Shown here: one piece after another, positions 35,601 through 45,762 of the stretch
Layout: each line of letters starts with the position of its first letter
Numbering within the stretch: position 1 is the stretch's first letter
Assembly (NCBI GenBank): GCA_016176465.1
Contig: JACOXD010000004.1
Coordinates: 1-50,118 of the forward strand
Source of the DNA: Candidatus Daviesbacteria bacterium
GTDB taxonomy: Bacteria > Patescibacteriota > Microgenomatia > Daviesbacterales > UBA10151
Direction: 5' to 3'
Length of the DNA stretch: 50,118 nucleotides
Program-made: the position numbers and the translations under genes
The notes under the pieces: generated by a model
Seen by the model: the letters and a program-made list of their open reading frames with translations, nothing else
Databases searched by the model: none
Told to the model about the DNA's origin: nothing

Positions 35601-36113
35601 CTCAAGCCAAGATCCATGAGAAGGTCTAAGTTCACCTCCATATAGCCTTCTTCCAGTTATTGGATCATCACTTGCACTAAAAAAAACGCCCGGTGAACGG
35701 ACGATTTGAGAAACTATAACTCGCTCAACCCCATTAATAATAAATGTCCCCTTTTCAGTCATCTGGGGGACATCTCCTAAGAAAGCTTCTTGAGTATATT
35801 TTTGATCGGTTTGAAGGTTGGTAAGAGTAACTTTAACCCTTAAAGGAGCATCGAAAGATACCCCTTTTTGGATACATTTTTCCGGAGTCAGTTTTGATTT
35901 ACCAAAAAAATATTCTCCAAACTCAAGTTTCCAATTTTTTCCGGTAAAATCCACAACTGGAGATACTTCCTGCAAAATAGCTCCAATTCCCTCTTTCAAA
36001 AATTTATCGTAAGATTGCTTTTGCAACCTTACCAAATCCAAAGGTATTGGTGAGGTAGTTTTTTTACCCCAATAGACACGGTCATTTAAAGTACTTACTG
36101 CTGGTGATGGCAT
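32700..36113 (-). CDS. rpoB: RNA polymerase subunit beta
   Basis: Beta, 1137 residues. Visible are GVFFSASDDPITGRRLYGGE near 145, the rifampicin-pocket region SPEGPNIGLVTYLALYARVN, DDANRALMGTHMQCQAVPLL, and AGRHGNKGVISKIVSSADMP near 850. The C-terminus adds about 75 residues, rich in Gln, Ser and acidic residues, after the usual end near 1060. A strong promoter lies 110-138 bp upstream. The rplK, rplA, rplJ and rplL genes that often precede rpoB are not here. Confidence 0.98.
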   Translation of the reverse strand: MPSPAVSTLNDRVYWGKKTTSPIPLDLVRLQKQSYDKFLKEGIGAILQEVSPVVDFTGKNWKLEFGEYFFGKSKLTPEKCIQKGVSFDAPLRVKVTLTNLQTDQKYTQEAFLGDVPQMTEKGTFIINGVERVIVSQIVRSPGVFFSASDDPITGRRLYGGELRPSHGSWLEFAVSRSDVLTVKIDRRRKFAATTLLRALGFSEDEIRDRFKDVDINSDHQFIQATLAKDLTNDPDEATLEIFRKMRPGDPVVLDTAKSMLENMFFNTRRYNLTRVGRFKINKRLKLDIPNTFENWVLTKDDIVETLKYLINLANGKGWVDDIDHLANRRVRFVGELVAQNAFYVGLLRLERVIRERMSLLTLDQEISAAGLVNARPVIAAINEFFRSSQLSQILDQTNPLSEVDHLRRLSVMGVGGIARDRASFSIRDINHSQYGRIDPIRSPEGPNIGLVTYLALYARVNEYGFLETPYRKVILEKNKPRVTDEIVYLSADDEEEQYITEATVDIDKKGFITQNRVPVRHKGSFFEAESKLVNYIDVSPQQIVGTSASLIPFLAHDDANRALMGTHMQCQAVPLLKPSSPVVGTGMEKMIADNMARVIRAPFDGTITYADGEKIILKGKKGQMDEILIKKFVNSPMSTCYSQHPAVRLGQKVKMGDLLVEGTSTQQGELALGQNLLIAYMSFDGLGYEDAIVISDRLVKEDILTSIHIEEYTTDVVETKLGPDELTNDIPNVSEEALANLDERGIVRIGAEVGPNDILIGKVQPKGETELTAEERLLRAIFGEKAKEVRDTSLRMPHGERGTVIGVHILSREAGDDLEAGTLMRIKVKVAQLRKVTAGDKLAGRHGNKGVISKIVSSADMPHLEDGRPVDIIISSASILSRMNLGQLLEAHFGFAAEKLGIKIAAPVFESIPENILEGLLKKANLPLTGKSRLIDGRSGQYLEQDVVVGYAYFLKLIHMVEDKAHARSTGPYSLVTQQPLGGKAQMGGQRLGEMEVWALEAYGAANILQEMLTLKSDDVVGRAKAFEAIVKGIEIPQALIPESFKVLGKELQSLSLAVEPQGVQIVQAPIPTALVADDQATASDDQSVSDDSQVNQFKQALDVKEVGIDQELTADKGPMEVIDVNVTDSEEKKEEE

Positions 36114-36169
36114 AAAGTAGATGGCTCGGACAGGCTAAAGTTTTGCTCCCTTACATTACGAAAAAGTAA

Positions 36170-36189
36170 GCGTACATATATCTGTACGC
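36170..36189 (-). promoter_or_regulatory. hairpin in the rpoB leader
   Basis: GCGTACA-GATATA-TGTACGC on the - strand, followed after TTAC by TTTTT, about 27 nt after the predicted start site. It may be a leader attenuator or an RNA-stability element. Confidence 0.45.
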
Positions 36190-36222
36190 CTACAAATTTC
36201 TATTCTCTATTTAAGTTAAGTA

Positions 36223-36251
36223 AGAATAACAAACTAAGATCAATTTGTCAA
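36223..36251 (-). promoter_or_regulatory. rpoB promoter
   Basis: TTGACA, 17 bp, TATTCT on the - strand. The expected start near 36216 gives a leader of about 100 nt. Confidence 0.7.
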
Positions 36252-36288
36252 CCCTTATTTTAGTGGTATAACCTGCACCATGTTCCTA

Positions 36289-36326
36289 TCAACCCCCGGG
36301 GTTGAATAGCTTGCAACCTGAGGATT
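36289..36326 (+). repeat. two-hairpin repeat, copy D
   Basis: CAACCCC-C-GGGGTTG followed by GAATAGCTTGCAACCTGAGG, the same two-part plan as 19411-19450. It lies immediately downstream of tgt. Confidence 0.6.
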
Positions 36327-36332
36327 TTAAAA

Positions 36333-37497
<1,165 letters not shown>

Positions 37498-37594
37498 TCA
37501 AAGAATATTACCCTACTCAATAGAAATACAAAAAAATAATCATAGGTTATCTGGGAGGCATCGATTTTACTAATCAACCATCATTAATTGCTAA

Positions 37595-38131
37595 CTATAC
37601 TTCTAGAAGCTTTTCAAGATCTGTAGGTGCATCTGTAGGAATTGGTTCAAGAGCTGGGGGTTTTATGACTTCTCCTCTCTTTATAAGGTAAAGTATATTT
37701 GTCTCATTTAAATAGGTTAATCTTGCTCTCTCATTATCTTGCATTTGGAATAAATTAGCTATATCACCTTCTCTAGGCATGAGGATAAAAGAAGCTGCTG
37801 AAGGGTCAAACCTACTAGCTCTGATTATCCTTACATAAGCCCCAACTCCATCCTGATCTGCAGCTACTATAAGTGATTGTCTCATCTTGTAGGTTTTTAA
37901 AAGATAAGCACACCAATCTCCCGGACTAAACTCTCTCATTTGATGATACATGCTCTTAACATCTGGTCTTGAAGTTTCTCCTACTTTATTTCTTGCCCAA
38001 GGTTGTAATTTGCTTAGCTGAATTCTATGTCCAGTAAGTTGATCCTCTACAACCTGAAATTCTAACCTTTGTGACAAGGTATCTACTGGTAAACTAAATA
38101 ATTCTTCAGTTCTTGCTTCTGGCGTTGCCAT
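37595..38131 (-). CDS. unknown protein, last gene of helicase operon
   Basis: 178 residues, soluble, no signal peptide or membrane segment. Parts that look structured are WCAYLLKTYKMRQSLIVAAD near 73 and ASFILMPREGDIANLFQMQD near 113. The extreme C-terminus APTDLEKLLEV closely matches the end of the 1205-residue protein of the same operon (TPTDLERLLEL). I do not recognise the family. It starts 7 bp after the helicase gene, so it belongs to that operon. Confidence 0.75.
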   Translation of the reverse strand: MATPEARTEELFSLPVDTLSQRLEFQVVEDQLTGHRIQLSKLQPWARNKVGETSRPDVKSMYHQMREFSPGDWCAYLLKTYKMRQSLIVAADQDGVGAYVRIIRASRFDPSAASFILMPREGDIANLFQMQDNERARLTYLNETNILYLIKRGEVIKPPALEPIPTDAPTDLEKLLEV

Positions 38132-38138
38132 ATTCTTA

Positions 38139-41100
38139 TTAGCTTTCGGTTCCTCTCCTTAACCTTCTATTTAGCTCTGAACCAATCAACCTTTGAACAG
38201 ATGCTTCATCCCATTCCTCTATCTTATGTAACCCTCTTCTTGCAATTATACCAGCCAGGATCTCTTCAGATTCTTCATAATTTCTCCCCAAGCTAGTTTC
38301 TATTCTTCTTCTTGCTGCAATCCAAATTCTTCTATTACCTTGATTGAGGTTTGGCTTAATCTCATCTACCATTTCCCTAGGAGAAAGTAATAATATACCA
38401 TCTACGGTTGGACTACTAATTTCAGTCGTTTGTTGTGTAAGGGGATTTTCTACCTTGAAACGCTTTGAGGAAAAGATAGGATATTCAACTTTAACTACTG
38501 TTTGCTTACCATTTTTCTTACCCTTATATTTGCTAATTCTGGTTTCTTCATCACTTAATAAGCTCAAGTCTTCACTATTAAATCCAGCCAAATTAGGCTG
38601 ATTTGTCTTTTGAACTGTTATTATCCATCCAATTCTTTTAAAAGGTTTAATGTCTGTGGCATAAGAGACTCCTGAGTGTTCTTCAAGTATTGTAAAACCA
38701 AAATGCTTAGTTAAGCTTTCTGCAAATAGCCTAAATCTCTCTTCATCAAAACTACTTTCTGGAAAACTTAATACAACTGATCCTCCCATTTTTAAAACTC
38801 TGTTTATTTCAATTAATGCTTTTACCCTTTCCAACTGGGTAGGATCTTGGTGACTCCCGTTGCCCTCAGAAACTAATTTTGTCCAAGGCAACATAAAGGA
38901 ACAATCTATAGCATCATACCTTTCAGTATCTAAATCTAGCTGAGATGCTCTACCAACCATAATATTGCCCACCTGAGGAAATCTTTCCTGAGCTACTCTT
39001 AAAGCCGATCCATTGATATCTAAATTATCAATTTCTGCCTCATATCCTGCTTGGGCAACTTTTCTAGCGAATAAACAGGTACCAGCCCCTATAGATAAGA
39101 TTCTTCTAGGATGAGTTCTTAAGAGTACATTTTTCATTAGTTCTGCATTATTACCTACTATCCTAAACTCATCTCTTCCCTCATCAAAATAGAACTCTGC
39201 AAATAGTTCATAAAATGTTTTACCATTCCTTTCTTGAGAAAGCTGTTCTGTTGTTTCTTGCTCTCCAGCACCTTTAAGTCTTCTAACAATGTCTTGCAAA
39301 AATAGTTGCCCCACAGTCGGTTCTACTAAGAGTATCCTTCTAGCAGCTGTAGCTTCATTGAAGAATGCCTGATCTTCTGGGTCAAGTTCTACTCCCGCTA
39401 GAGCAATTTGTGCTAGGAAATCTTTTCTCCTAACCACATCATAGAATCCTTGGTCTATGGAGTTTTCAGATTCAAATACCATAACTTCCATAGGTTTGGC
39501 TTGACCAGGACGCAAGAACCTTCCCGCCATTTGTTTATATTCATCCCAACCCCAAGGCCAAAATGGGAACACTAAAGTTCCTCTTCTAATATTTCTATTC
39601 TGTTCTGTATCTCTAATTGCCCAGTCCATACTTTCATACACTGATTCCATATCAGCTACTACAAAATTATTTCTAAGACCATCTATTCTCCAAACTTGAG
39701 CAGCTTTATCTCTAGCATAAAAGCTTCTATCACCATCAATATTTATAGCCATCCCATTAAGTAAACCAGGTAACCAATCAGAGACTAAATACTCATAAAG
39801 ACTTAAAGCATTATCTGCTAAATCTTCATCTCGAGTATTTGGATCATCTAGGTTACGAGTGATACCTCTTTTGTGATAAGGAACTGCGATAAAAACTTGT
39901 TCTTCTGGTACAAAGCCTTCTACAACCACACCTCTTGCATCCTTCTGCGCACGTTGCTCTATAAATTCCTTCATAGCTAAATACTTTGAAGAAACTGCAC
40001 CTTTTGGTTTCCAATCCTGAGCTGTCAGTGTATTACTTTTTGCCAAGCTTTCCACACCCTCTACTAAACTATCCTCAAATAAACATTGGATTAAAAACTC
40101 TGCGTCACCAAATTTAGCTATCCAATCAGCACTAAATGGCTCATCTGGAATTGATGGGTCTTTTTGTACAGACCAAGTTGTCCAAGCATCATGTAACTCT
40201 ACTAATCTAGTTTGTAGACCTGCTACTCTTTCATATACAGGTGTTGGGACTAAACCTCTTTCCTGACATACCTTTTTAATTAGCTCAGGATTTAATAAAA
40301 CGCTTCTTAAGAGCCTCACCTTAGCTAGTGTCCCTATCTGTAAATTAGCTATCCATTCATATAGAACTCTCTCTGATGGGCTCATTGGTATAGCTTTTCT
40401 AGGATTTTCTGGTAGCTTGGGAGCTTTATCTCCAAATAAATCTTCCAATGTCCATTGAATCATTAGCTGCTCTCCATAAAGAAGAGAAAATGCCACTTTT
40501 GGATCTTTCAAAGCTTGAACACTAAAGGGAACCTTTCCATCCTCAACCCTTCTAGGAAGGGCAAACCTTTCAGGGTAAAGTAAGGCTAAAGTTATATCTA
40601 AATCAGCTAAAGAAGAGGCAATTGGTGTAGCTGTTAAAGCTACCATAGGAGTATTAATAATACCCCTTCTTTCTTGGTTTTCTCTGATTTGTGTTACCAA
40701 ATCAGCGATCATTCTGCTTCTTTGAGCACTTTCTTTTCTAAACTCATCTGATTCATCAAAAATTACTCCATTAGTTTGTCTCCTAGTTACTAAGGCGTTA
40801 TGAATTCTATGATAAAGCGCAGGATTATTCCAAGCTCTTCCTAGCAACTCACTGCCGATATAAACATATTCTGCTGTTTCAACCCTTGGATCCTCCAAAT
40901 TTCTTGCTTCTCTAATAGTAAAAACATCTCTTTTGACATCCTCTCTAAATATTTTAGCTGCTTCTCTTGGCCAAGTATTTCTAGCTCTGGCTGGACCAAA
41001 AATAGTTACTCTAACTTGATTTTCCCTTTCACTATCCACCTCAACCCAATTTTCTGCTAAAGTTCCCTGCGCTAAAGCTGTCTCCATAGCCAAGAAAGCA

Positions 41101-42080
41101 CAAGCAGTCTTTGTTGCACCAGTATCACCATTTAGTAGCTTTCTTCTAGTTTTTAAAAATTCATACACAAAATATTTTTGTCTAAATAAAGGAAACGGTG
41201 ACTCATCAGAAAACCAACCTTCTACAACATCCTTAAAAACAGGAGGGATCCTTACATATTGAATCTGTCTAAACTCTTGATAGACTATTTCCAAAAATTC
41301 TCTCCTTATTTGGGAAGTTTCTTTAGTAATAGCTTGTTGTAACTTGGTAAAACCTTCATCCTCTGACTCAATAAACATCCCCATTGCTTGGTTTACCAGA
41401 TAGTTTCTAACAATATTTAAAGTTGCAGCATCAGGGTTTCTAAATATTTCTTCTGGAACAAGTGATACTAAATCCCTAAATTCTATTTCACCCTTACCTC
41501 TATGAATCTCCAAATCTCTTAAGTAAGGTCTTAGCAAAGGTCGAGTTGTATAGGATCTAAGTTTTTCTCTTTTTTTCTCATCAACTGCATCTTGGAAGAG
41601 TAAAGCATAAGTTATAGCACCTAAAACTGGTACAGGAAGCACTGTTCTAAGTTGTTTTAAGCGCTCATCTCTATCTACAAACCTAACCACCTCTTCATCT
41701 GCTTCTTGAGCTTCTTTAGAATCTGGTTGTATAACTCCTTTTTGTATTAAAAGAATACTCAACTTATCTCTAAGTTTTTTTGCTTCAGGAGAGACTGCTT
41801 GGTGGGGTAGCAGAAAGCTTTTTAAAAGCTGGTCTTGTCTTGGGTATCGACCATCTTCAATCAGAGAATAAGCAATTGTGTATTTTAATTCATAGTTCAA
41901 ATCTCTAGCATACTGATCTTCAAAAGGATCTCTTAAAGGATTTGCAGGGTCAGAAGGGTTCAGTATTACTTCTACTGCACGCGGTGATAGTGCATGTTTA
42001 GGCTCCAGATCCAATCCTACAGTAGCACCATTTGCTTCTTGACCTATACCTTCTTGTGTCTCTACTGCTTCAGTTCTCAT
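38139..42080 (-). CDS. SNF2-like helicase fused to methyltransferase
   Basis: 1313 residues. An N-terminal unknown region (1-300) is followed by a superfamily 2 helicase core: degenerate Walker A LNGDTGATKT (316-325), Walker B VIFDESDEF (439-447), motif III ALTATPI (481-487) and the second-lobe motif YKQMAGRFLRPGQAKPMEV (848-866), whose Q-x-x-GRxxRxGQ form is SNF2-like. A class I SAM methyltransferase domain follows (about 975-1160): motif I ILSIGAGTCLFA at 994, LDIN at 1020, DAIDCSFMLPW at 1056, and a C-terminal helical region. Substrate unknown. Such fusions occur in defence and DNA-modification loci, but this one I cannot place. Confidence 0.8.
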   Translation of the reverse strand: MRTEAVETQEGIGQEANGATVGLDLEPKHALSPRAVEVILNPSDPANPLRDPFEDQYARDLNYELKYTIAYSLIEDGRYPRQDQLLKSFLLPHQAVSPEAKKLRDKLSILLIQKGVIQPDSKEAQEADEEVVRFVDRDERLKQLRTVLPVPVLGAITYALLFQDAVDEKKREKLRSYTTRPLLRPYLRDLEIHRGKGEIEFRDLVSLVPEEIFRNPDAATLNIVRNYLVNQAMGMFIESEDEGFTKLQQAITKETSQIRREFLEIVYQEFRQIQYVRIPPVFKDVVEGWFSDESPFPLFRQKYFVYEFLKTRRKLLNGDTGATKTACAFLAMETALAQGTLAENWVEVDSERENQVRVTIFGPARARNTWPREAAKIFREDVKRDVFTIREARNLEDPRVETAEYVYIGSELLGRAWNNPALYHRIHNALVTRRQTNGVIFDESDEFRKESAQRSRMIADLVTQIRENQERRGIINTPMVALTATPIASSLADLDITLALLYPERFALPRRVEDGKVPFSVQALKDPKVAFSLLYGEQLMIQWTLEDLFGDKAPKLPENPRKAIPMSPSERVLYEWIANLQIGTLAKVRLLRSVLLNPELIKKVCQERGLVPTPVYERVAGLQTRLVELHDAWTTWSVQKDPSIPDEPFSADWIAKFGDAEFLIQCLFEDSLVEGVESLAKSNTLTAQDWKPKGAVSSKYLAMKEFIEQRAQKDARGVVVEGFVPEEQVFIAVPYHKRGITRNLDDPNTRDEDLADNALSLYEYLVSDWLPGLLNGMAINIDGDRSFYARDKAAQVWRIDGLRNNFVVADMESVYESMDWAIRDTEQNRNIRRGTLVFPFWPWGWDEYKQMAGRFLRPGQAKPMEVMVFESENSIDQGFYDVVRRKDFLAQIALAGVELDPEDQAFFNEATAARRILLVEPTVGQLFLQDIVRRLKGAGEQETTEQLSQERNGKTFYELFAEFYFDEGRDEFRIVGNNAELMKNVLLRTHPRRILSIGAGTCLFARKVAQAGYEAEIDNLDINGSALRVAQERFPQVGNIMVGRASQLDLDTERYDAIDCSFMLPWTKLVSEGNGSHQDPTQLERVKALIEINRVLKMGGSVVLSFPESSFDEERFRLFAESLTKHFGFTILEEHSGVSYATDIKPFKRIGWIITVQKTNQPNLAGFNSEDLSLLSDEETRISKYKGKKNGKQTVVKVEYPIFSSKRFKVENPLTQQTTEISSPTVDGILLLSPREMVDEIKPNLNQGNRRIWIAARRRIETSLGRNYEESEEILAGIIARRGLHKIEEWDEASVQRLIGSELNRRLRRGTES

Positions 42081-42081
42081 A

Positions 42082-45000
42082 TTAGAGTTCTAATAACCTT
42101 TCTAAATCTGTTGGTGTAGTATTTAGATGCTCTGCCATTGACTTTAAATCCTGTACAAGCTGTTCTATTCCACCTGGATATTTTCTAACCACATTTTCTA
42201 GATCGTGTCTTTTTTCCTTCATTAAAATGTAGGGAGTAACATTACCATACTGTAAAAAGTAAGGTAGTGCTGCCTCTCTAACTCTTTCTGGTTTCCAATA
42301 TCCTTGAGGACGTTGCTCTCTTAGTAAAGAGAGACCAAGTTTCAGCCTTATTCCCTCACTACCTCCTGGGTAATATTGAGTTATGGCCATTCCCAAACCG
42401 GATAAGCCTGCTTTTTTCAAGTTTTTTTGACTATAGTGATTACCTGCTTGGACAAACCTCATTATTTGTTGTTCAATTACTGCTTTTATTCTTTCTGAAT
42501 CCTCAGCTAATCTAGACCAGAAAATTCTTCCTCTTTCATCGACAGGAAGTCCTTCTTCATTCACGGTTAACCCTTTTCCTATGGTCCAACGAGGATGTAT
42601 TACTTGTCCCATATATTCTCTTAACCCTACTAGCCCTCCTGGATAATAGTGTTGCGCAGCATGGATTAAATCTCTTCTATAAGCAGCACCCAAGCTAGTT
42701 TGAGTTAATTCTCCTCCAGTAGCTATAAATTCCTGCGCTTCTCTTTCTATAAAAGCTTGTAATACTTCTGGTTGATCTTTTAACAAAGACCATCTAATTT
42801 TTCCTTCAAATAATAGAGTTTCACGAATAGCTTGGTAGTCTTCATCTTTTAACCATTGGCTAATATCTGGTTGAAGAACAGTAGGTCTTTCTCGTATACG
42901 ATGTTTTACTATTTCTACAATATTTAAGTCAGACAAGCCCAAGTTACCCTTATGTAATCTACGAGAAGTTAATAACTTTTGATTTCCATCCTCATCTTGA
43001 GAATAGATGTCAACCCAAGTTAAACCTTCTTCCTCATCATATCCAGGTTTAAAAACAAGTTGCTCTCCTACTCTAAAGGCTGAATCCCTAATCGTTACCA
43101 ACTTATTACCAACCCAACCTAATCTAATAAGGCCAGGGGAAACGACTTTAGCACTAAATTCCTGTAAATCGGCTGGGATTATAGCATCTTTACCATCCAA
43201 GTAATCCAGAAACCTTTGTCTCTCAGGGCCATACCAACGTCTGGTTTCTAATCTTCCCTCTTCTTGGTTTACTCTAAACGAACTAATAAGATTATCCATA
43301 TTTACTGCATTACCTTCTAAAATCTGATATATTTCAAGCCATTTATATCCTCCTTTTGTATCTTCTCTAGGAACTGCTAAAAACTCACCCTGCACCTCAT
43401 CTATATCTACTATTTCTTTAGTAAGATTCATTACTTTAATCCCCAATTCTGAAGTCTGACCTAAATAAACTGTTCTGTATCTTCCAGAACCATAGAAACG
43501 ACTTAATACCGCAGGAGATATCTGATCAAAAGGTAACCCACCGCTAAAGTAGTTCATCATTTGCTCACAGAAAATTGATTGATGGCTAGCAGATACACTT
43601 TCTGTTCCTCTACTTTTTGCAGAAGATATTAAATTTATTGTTTTCTTGTCTAAAGCTTCACCATAGAGCATTCTTTCAAACTGTGCTCTATTGTATAAAG
43701 TTACCTCTCTATCAATTCTCCCCCTAGCTCTTATAGAACTTACACCTTCTACATGTGCTGTTACTGTACCTATTGCAACTTGATATTCTTTAGCTAGATC
43801 TTGAGCCATAGCCCATTCTCCTGCTTGGTCAGTATATCTTCCGGTTTCTGGATCAACTTTTAGTAGAGATAAAAAATCTTGCAGTATTCTCTTAGCTTCT
43901 TCAGCACTATATAAAGTTGTCCTTCGACCATTGCTTCTTCCTGCCATAGAGGGAATACCTTCTAGTCTGTTAGTTATAACTTCAGGGATTAAACCAGTTT
44001 CATCGGTTAAAGCAGGAAGGCTAATCCATTGCCTTTCCTCATCTTCAAAAATACCTGTTTCAGGATCTACTGTTGGAAGAAGTACTTCAGTCATAACTCT
44101 ACCCACATCAGCAAGATTGTAGAGCATAGAGGCGCTTTTAGTTCTATATTCTATTTTTCTTATACTATCAAGGCTATCAGCCACCTCAGCTGAATTACCA
44201 TACTTAGAATGGATATAATATAGAGAAACCCATGCCTCATTTTTTTTATCTTTATATATTCCAGTATCTTTATCATAAGTAAGACCATCTCGTTGAAAAA
44301 ATATCTCCTCAAGCTTAAATAATCTATGCTTAAGATCAAACCGATATCTTCCTAAAAGTACTTCATCTTTAGCTAACAGGAAATCAGCATATTCTTTTGT
44401 AGAACCATCTGGTACTAATGACAAATGATCTCCTTCCTGAAGACCAAATTTTTGAGACAGAACTATATAAGTTTTTTTATATTTTTCTCTCCAAAGGGAC
44501 AAAAGGTCTGTCGTCGCTCTTACCAATGGCACAGGTACTAGTTCATCAAACCCAACCTCACCATGAGCATAATCTTTTAGGAGCTGCATTTCTGGACCCT
44601 GCCAGCTTTTATTTTCAATTCTACCTTCAATTACCCTACCACTAGAAATATATTCCCCTTGTGGTTCTCCTGTTAAGGGATCTACCTTATATAATTCCAA
44701 CCATCGATATCTTCTTCTAGTATCATGTCTAGGCACTAAAACAACTTCAGTTTGAGATACGACTTCTCCAAAGGGAAAATAGAAAGATAATTGTTTACCG
44801 TTTAACACACCTAAATTAATAGCTTCATCATTTTTAGTAATAGCTCTTATTGGACGTAAATCTTCGAAAACTATATCGTGGTTACCTGACAAATGATCTA
44901 ATAGAAGCTGTCTTTCATAGCCAAACCAATTTTTTGTTGAAAATCTATGCTCTTGTGGAAACATTCTATAAGAAGTTACCAGTGGCCACCTCTCTTTTGA

Positions 45001-45699
45001 TAAATCTTGACTTTCTTTTAATATATCTACCCATTCATATCCTGGAATTTCACCTTTTTTGGGAATAAATCTAAATATATCTTCATCCTCAACCAACCTA
45101 TTTTCATATATGCTAATAATAAATCTGCTATCTGCCCCCAGTCTGTAATTTGCTAAAGAAATTTTTTGTTTGACATAAAGCACAAATGGGAGTAAATCAT
45201 CAAAGGTAATACCATTTGCCCCTACCAAATAATCTGCAATAAGTTGTTCTCCTAAATTATGCCATTCTTGGAAATCAATTCTACTACTAGACTCTCCAGG
45301 CATCAGCCTACAAGCGCTAGCAGGGAATTTTTCCAATCCAGAATCTCGTGGTCCATATACATAAAAATTTAACCAGAAATATGGATTTATTCCTCTCGTA
45401 GATTGGTTAGGAACTACATAAAGTGAACTTAATCCGCTCTCAATATATTGGGAATCAATACCTAAACGAAGGTATATATTTACTCCATAATCTCTACCAA
45501 GATAGAATTGAAACCTAGTTGTACCTCTTCCGTGAGCTCGGCCTGCCAAGTCTAGAGTGAAAGGAGAAACTTGGCTAAAAGTTGTTTCTCCGATTAAAAA
45601 ACAATAAAGACCGTCAAGCCCTTCTTTTTGAGAGGCGAATTTAACCCCCTCATATTTATTAATTTCTTCTTGAGTTATACCTCGGGGAACCTCGCTCAT
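42082..45699 (-). CDS. 1205-residue multi-repeat protein
   Basis: No known family. Three repeat classes are visible. Class 1, about 105 residues, some five units (about 30-170, 171-283, 284-390, 710-845 and a half unit to 915), with Y-x-W-L/V-E/D-x-Y then W-x-G-P/Y-E-x-Q-x-L-x-D-Y-L-x-G and F-D-D-L-x-P. Class 2, about 68 residues, three units (472-537, 543-607, 614-678): VDPETG, a Trp, then TLYN, like winged-helix modules. Class 3, three C-terminal units with YPGG (1018, 1109, 1174), resembling the short DNA-binding repeats linked to homing endonucleases. The helicase gene starts 1 bp later. No signal peptide. Confidence 0.8.
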   Translation of the reverse strand: MSEVPRGITQEEINKYEGVKFASQKEGLDGLYCFLIGETTFSQVSPFTLDLAGRAHGRGTTRFQFYLGRDYGVNIYLRLGIDSQYIESGLSSLYVVPNQSTRGINPYFWLNFYVYGPRDSGLEKFPASACRLMPGESSSRIDFQEWHNLGEQLIADYLVGANGITFDDLLPFVLYVKQKISLANYRLGADSRFIISIYENRLVEDEDIFRFIPKKGEIPGYEWVDILKESQDLSKERWPLVTSYRMFPQEHRFSTKNWFGYERQLLLDHLSGNHDIVFEDLRPIRAITKNDEAINLGVLNGKQLSFYFPFGEVVSQTEVVLVPRHDTRRRYRWLELYKVDPLTGEPQGEYISSGRVIEGRIENKSWQGPEMQLLKDYAHGEVGFDELVPVPLVRATTDLLSLWREKYKKTYIVLSQKFGLQEGDHLSLVPDGSTKEYADFLLAKDEVLLGRYRFDLKHRLFKLEEIFFQRDGLTYDKDTGIYKDKKNEAWVSLYYIHSKYGNSAEVADSLDSIRKIEYRTKSASMLYNLADVGRVMTEVLLPTVDPETGIFEDEERQWISLPALTDETGLIPEVITNRLEGIPSMAGRSNGRRTTLYSAEEAKRILQDFLSLLKVDPETGRYTDQAGEWAMAQDLAKEYQVAIGTVTAHVEGVSSIRARGRIDREVTLYNRAQFERMLYGEALDKKTINLISSAKSRGTESVSASHQSIFCEQMMNYFSGGLPFDQISPAVLSRFYGSGRYRTVYLGQTSELGIKVMNLTKEIVDIDEVQGEFLAVPREDTKGGYKWLEIYQILEGNAVNMDNLISSFRVNQEEGRLETRRWYGPERQRFLDYLDGKDAIIPADLQEFSAKVVSPGLIRLGWVGNKLVTIRDSAFRVGEQLVFKPGYDEEEGLTWVDIYSQDEDGNQKLLTSRRLHKGNLGLSDLNIVEIVKHRIRERPTVLQPDISQWLKDEDYQAIRETLLFEGKIRWSLLKDQPEVLQAFIEREAQEFIATGGELTQTSLGAAYRRDLIHAAQHYYPGGLVGLREYMGQVIHPRWTIGKGLTVNEEGLPVDERGRIFWSRLAEDSERIKAVIEQQIMRFVQAGNHYSQKNLKKAGLSGLGMAITQYYPGGSEGIRLKLGLSLLREQRPQGYWKPERVREAALPYFLQYGNVTPYILMKEKRHDLENVVRKYPGGIEQLVQDLKSMAEHLNTTPTDLERLLEL

Positions 45700-45710
45700 A
45701 ATTTAAGCGA

Positions 45711-45739
45711 ATTATAGCATAACTACCCTATAGCTTAAA
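45711..45739 (-). promoter_or_regulatory. promoter of the helicase operon
   Basis: Extended -10 TGC-TATAAT with TTTAAG 17 bp upstream (poor -35). The -10 ends 11 nt before the ATG, so the leader is about 5 nt. Confidence 0.55.
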
Positions 45740-45762
45740 TTAAATGGTTTAAAAAGGTAACG

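Noticed and set aside
19411-36326. Insertion-sequence ends
   Set aside because: The palindromic repeats have no transposase gene nearby and are under 50 bp, so they are listed as REP-like repeats only.
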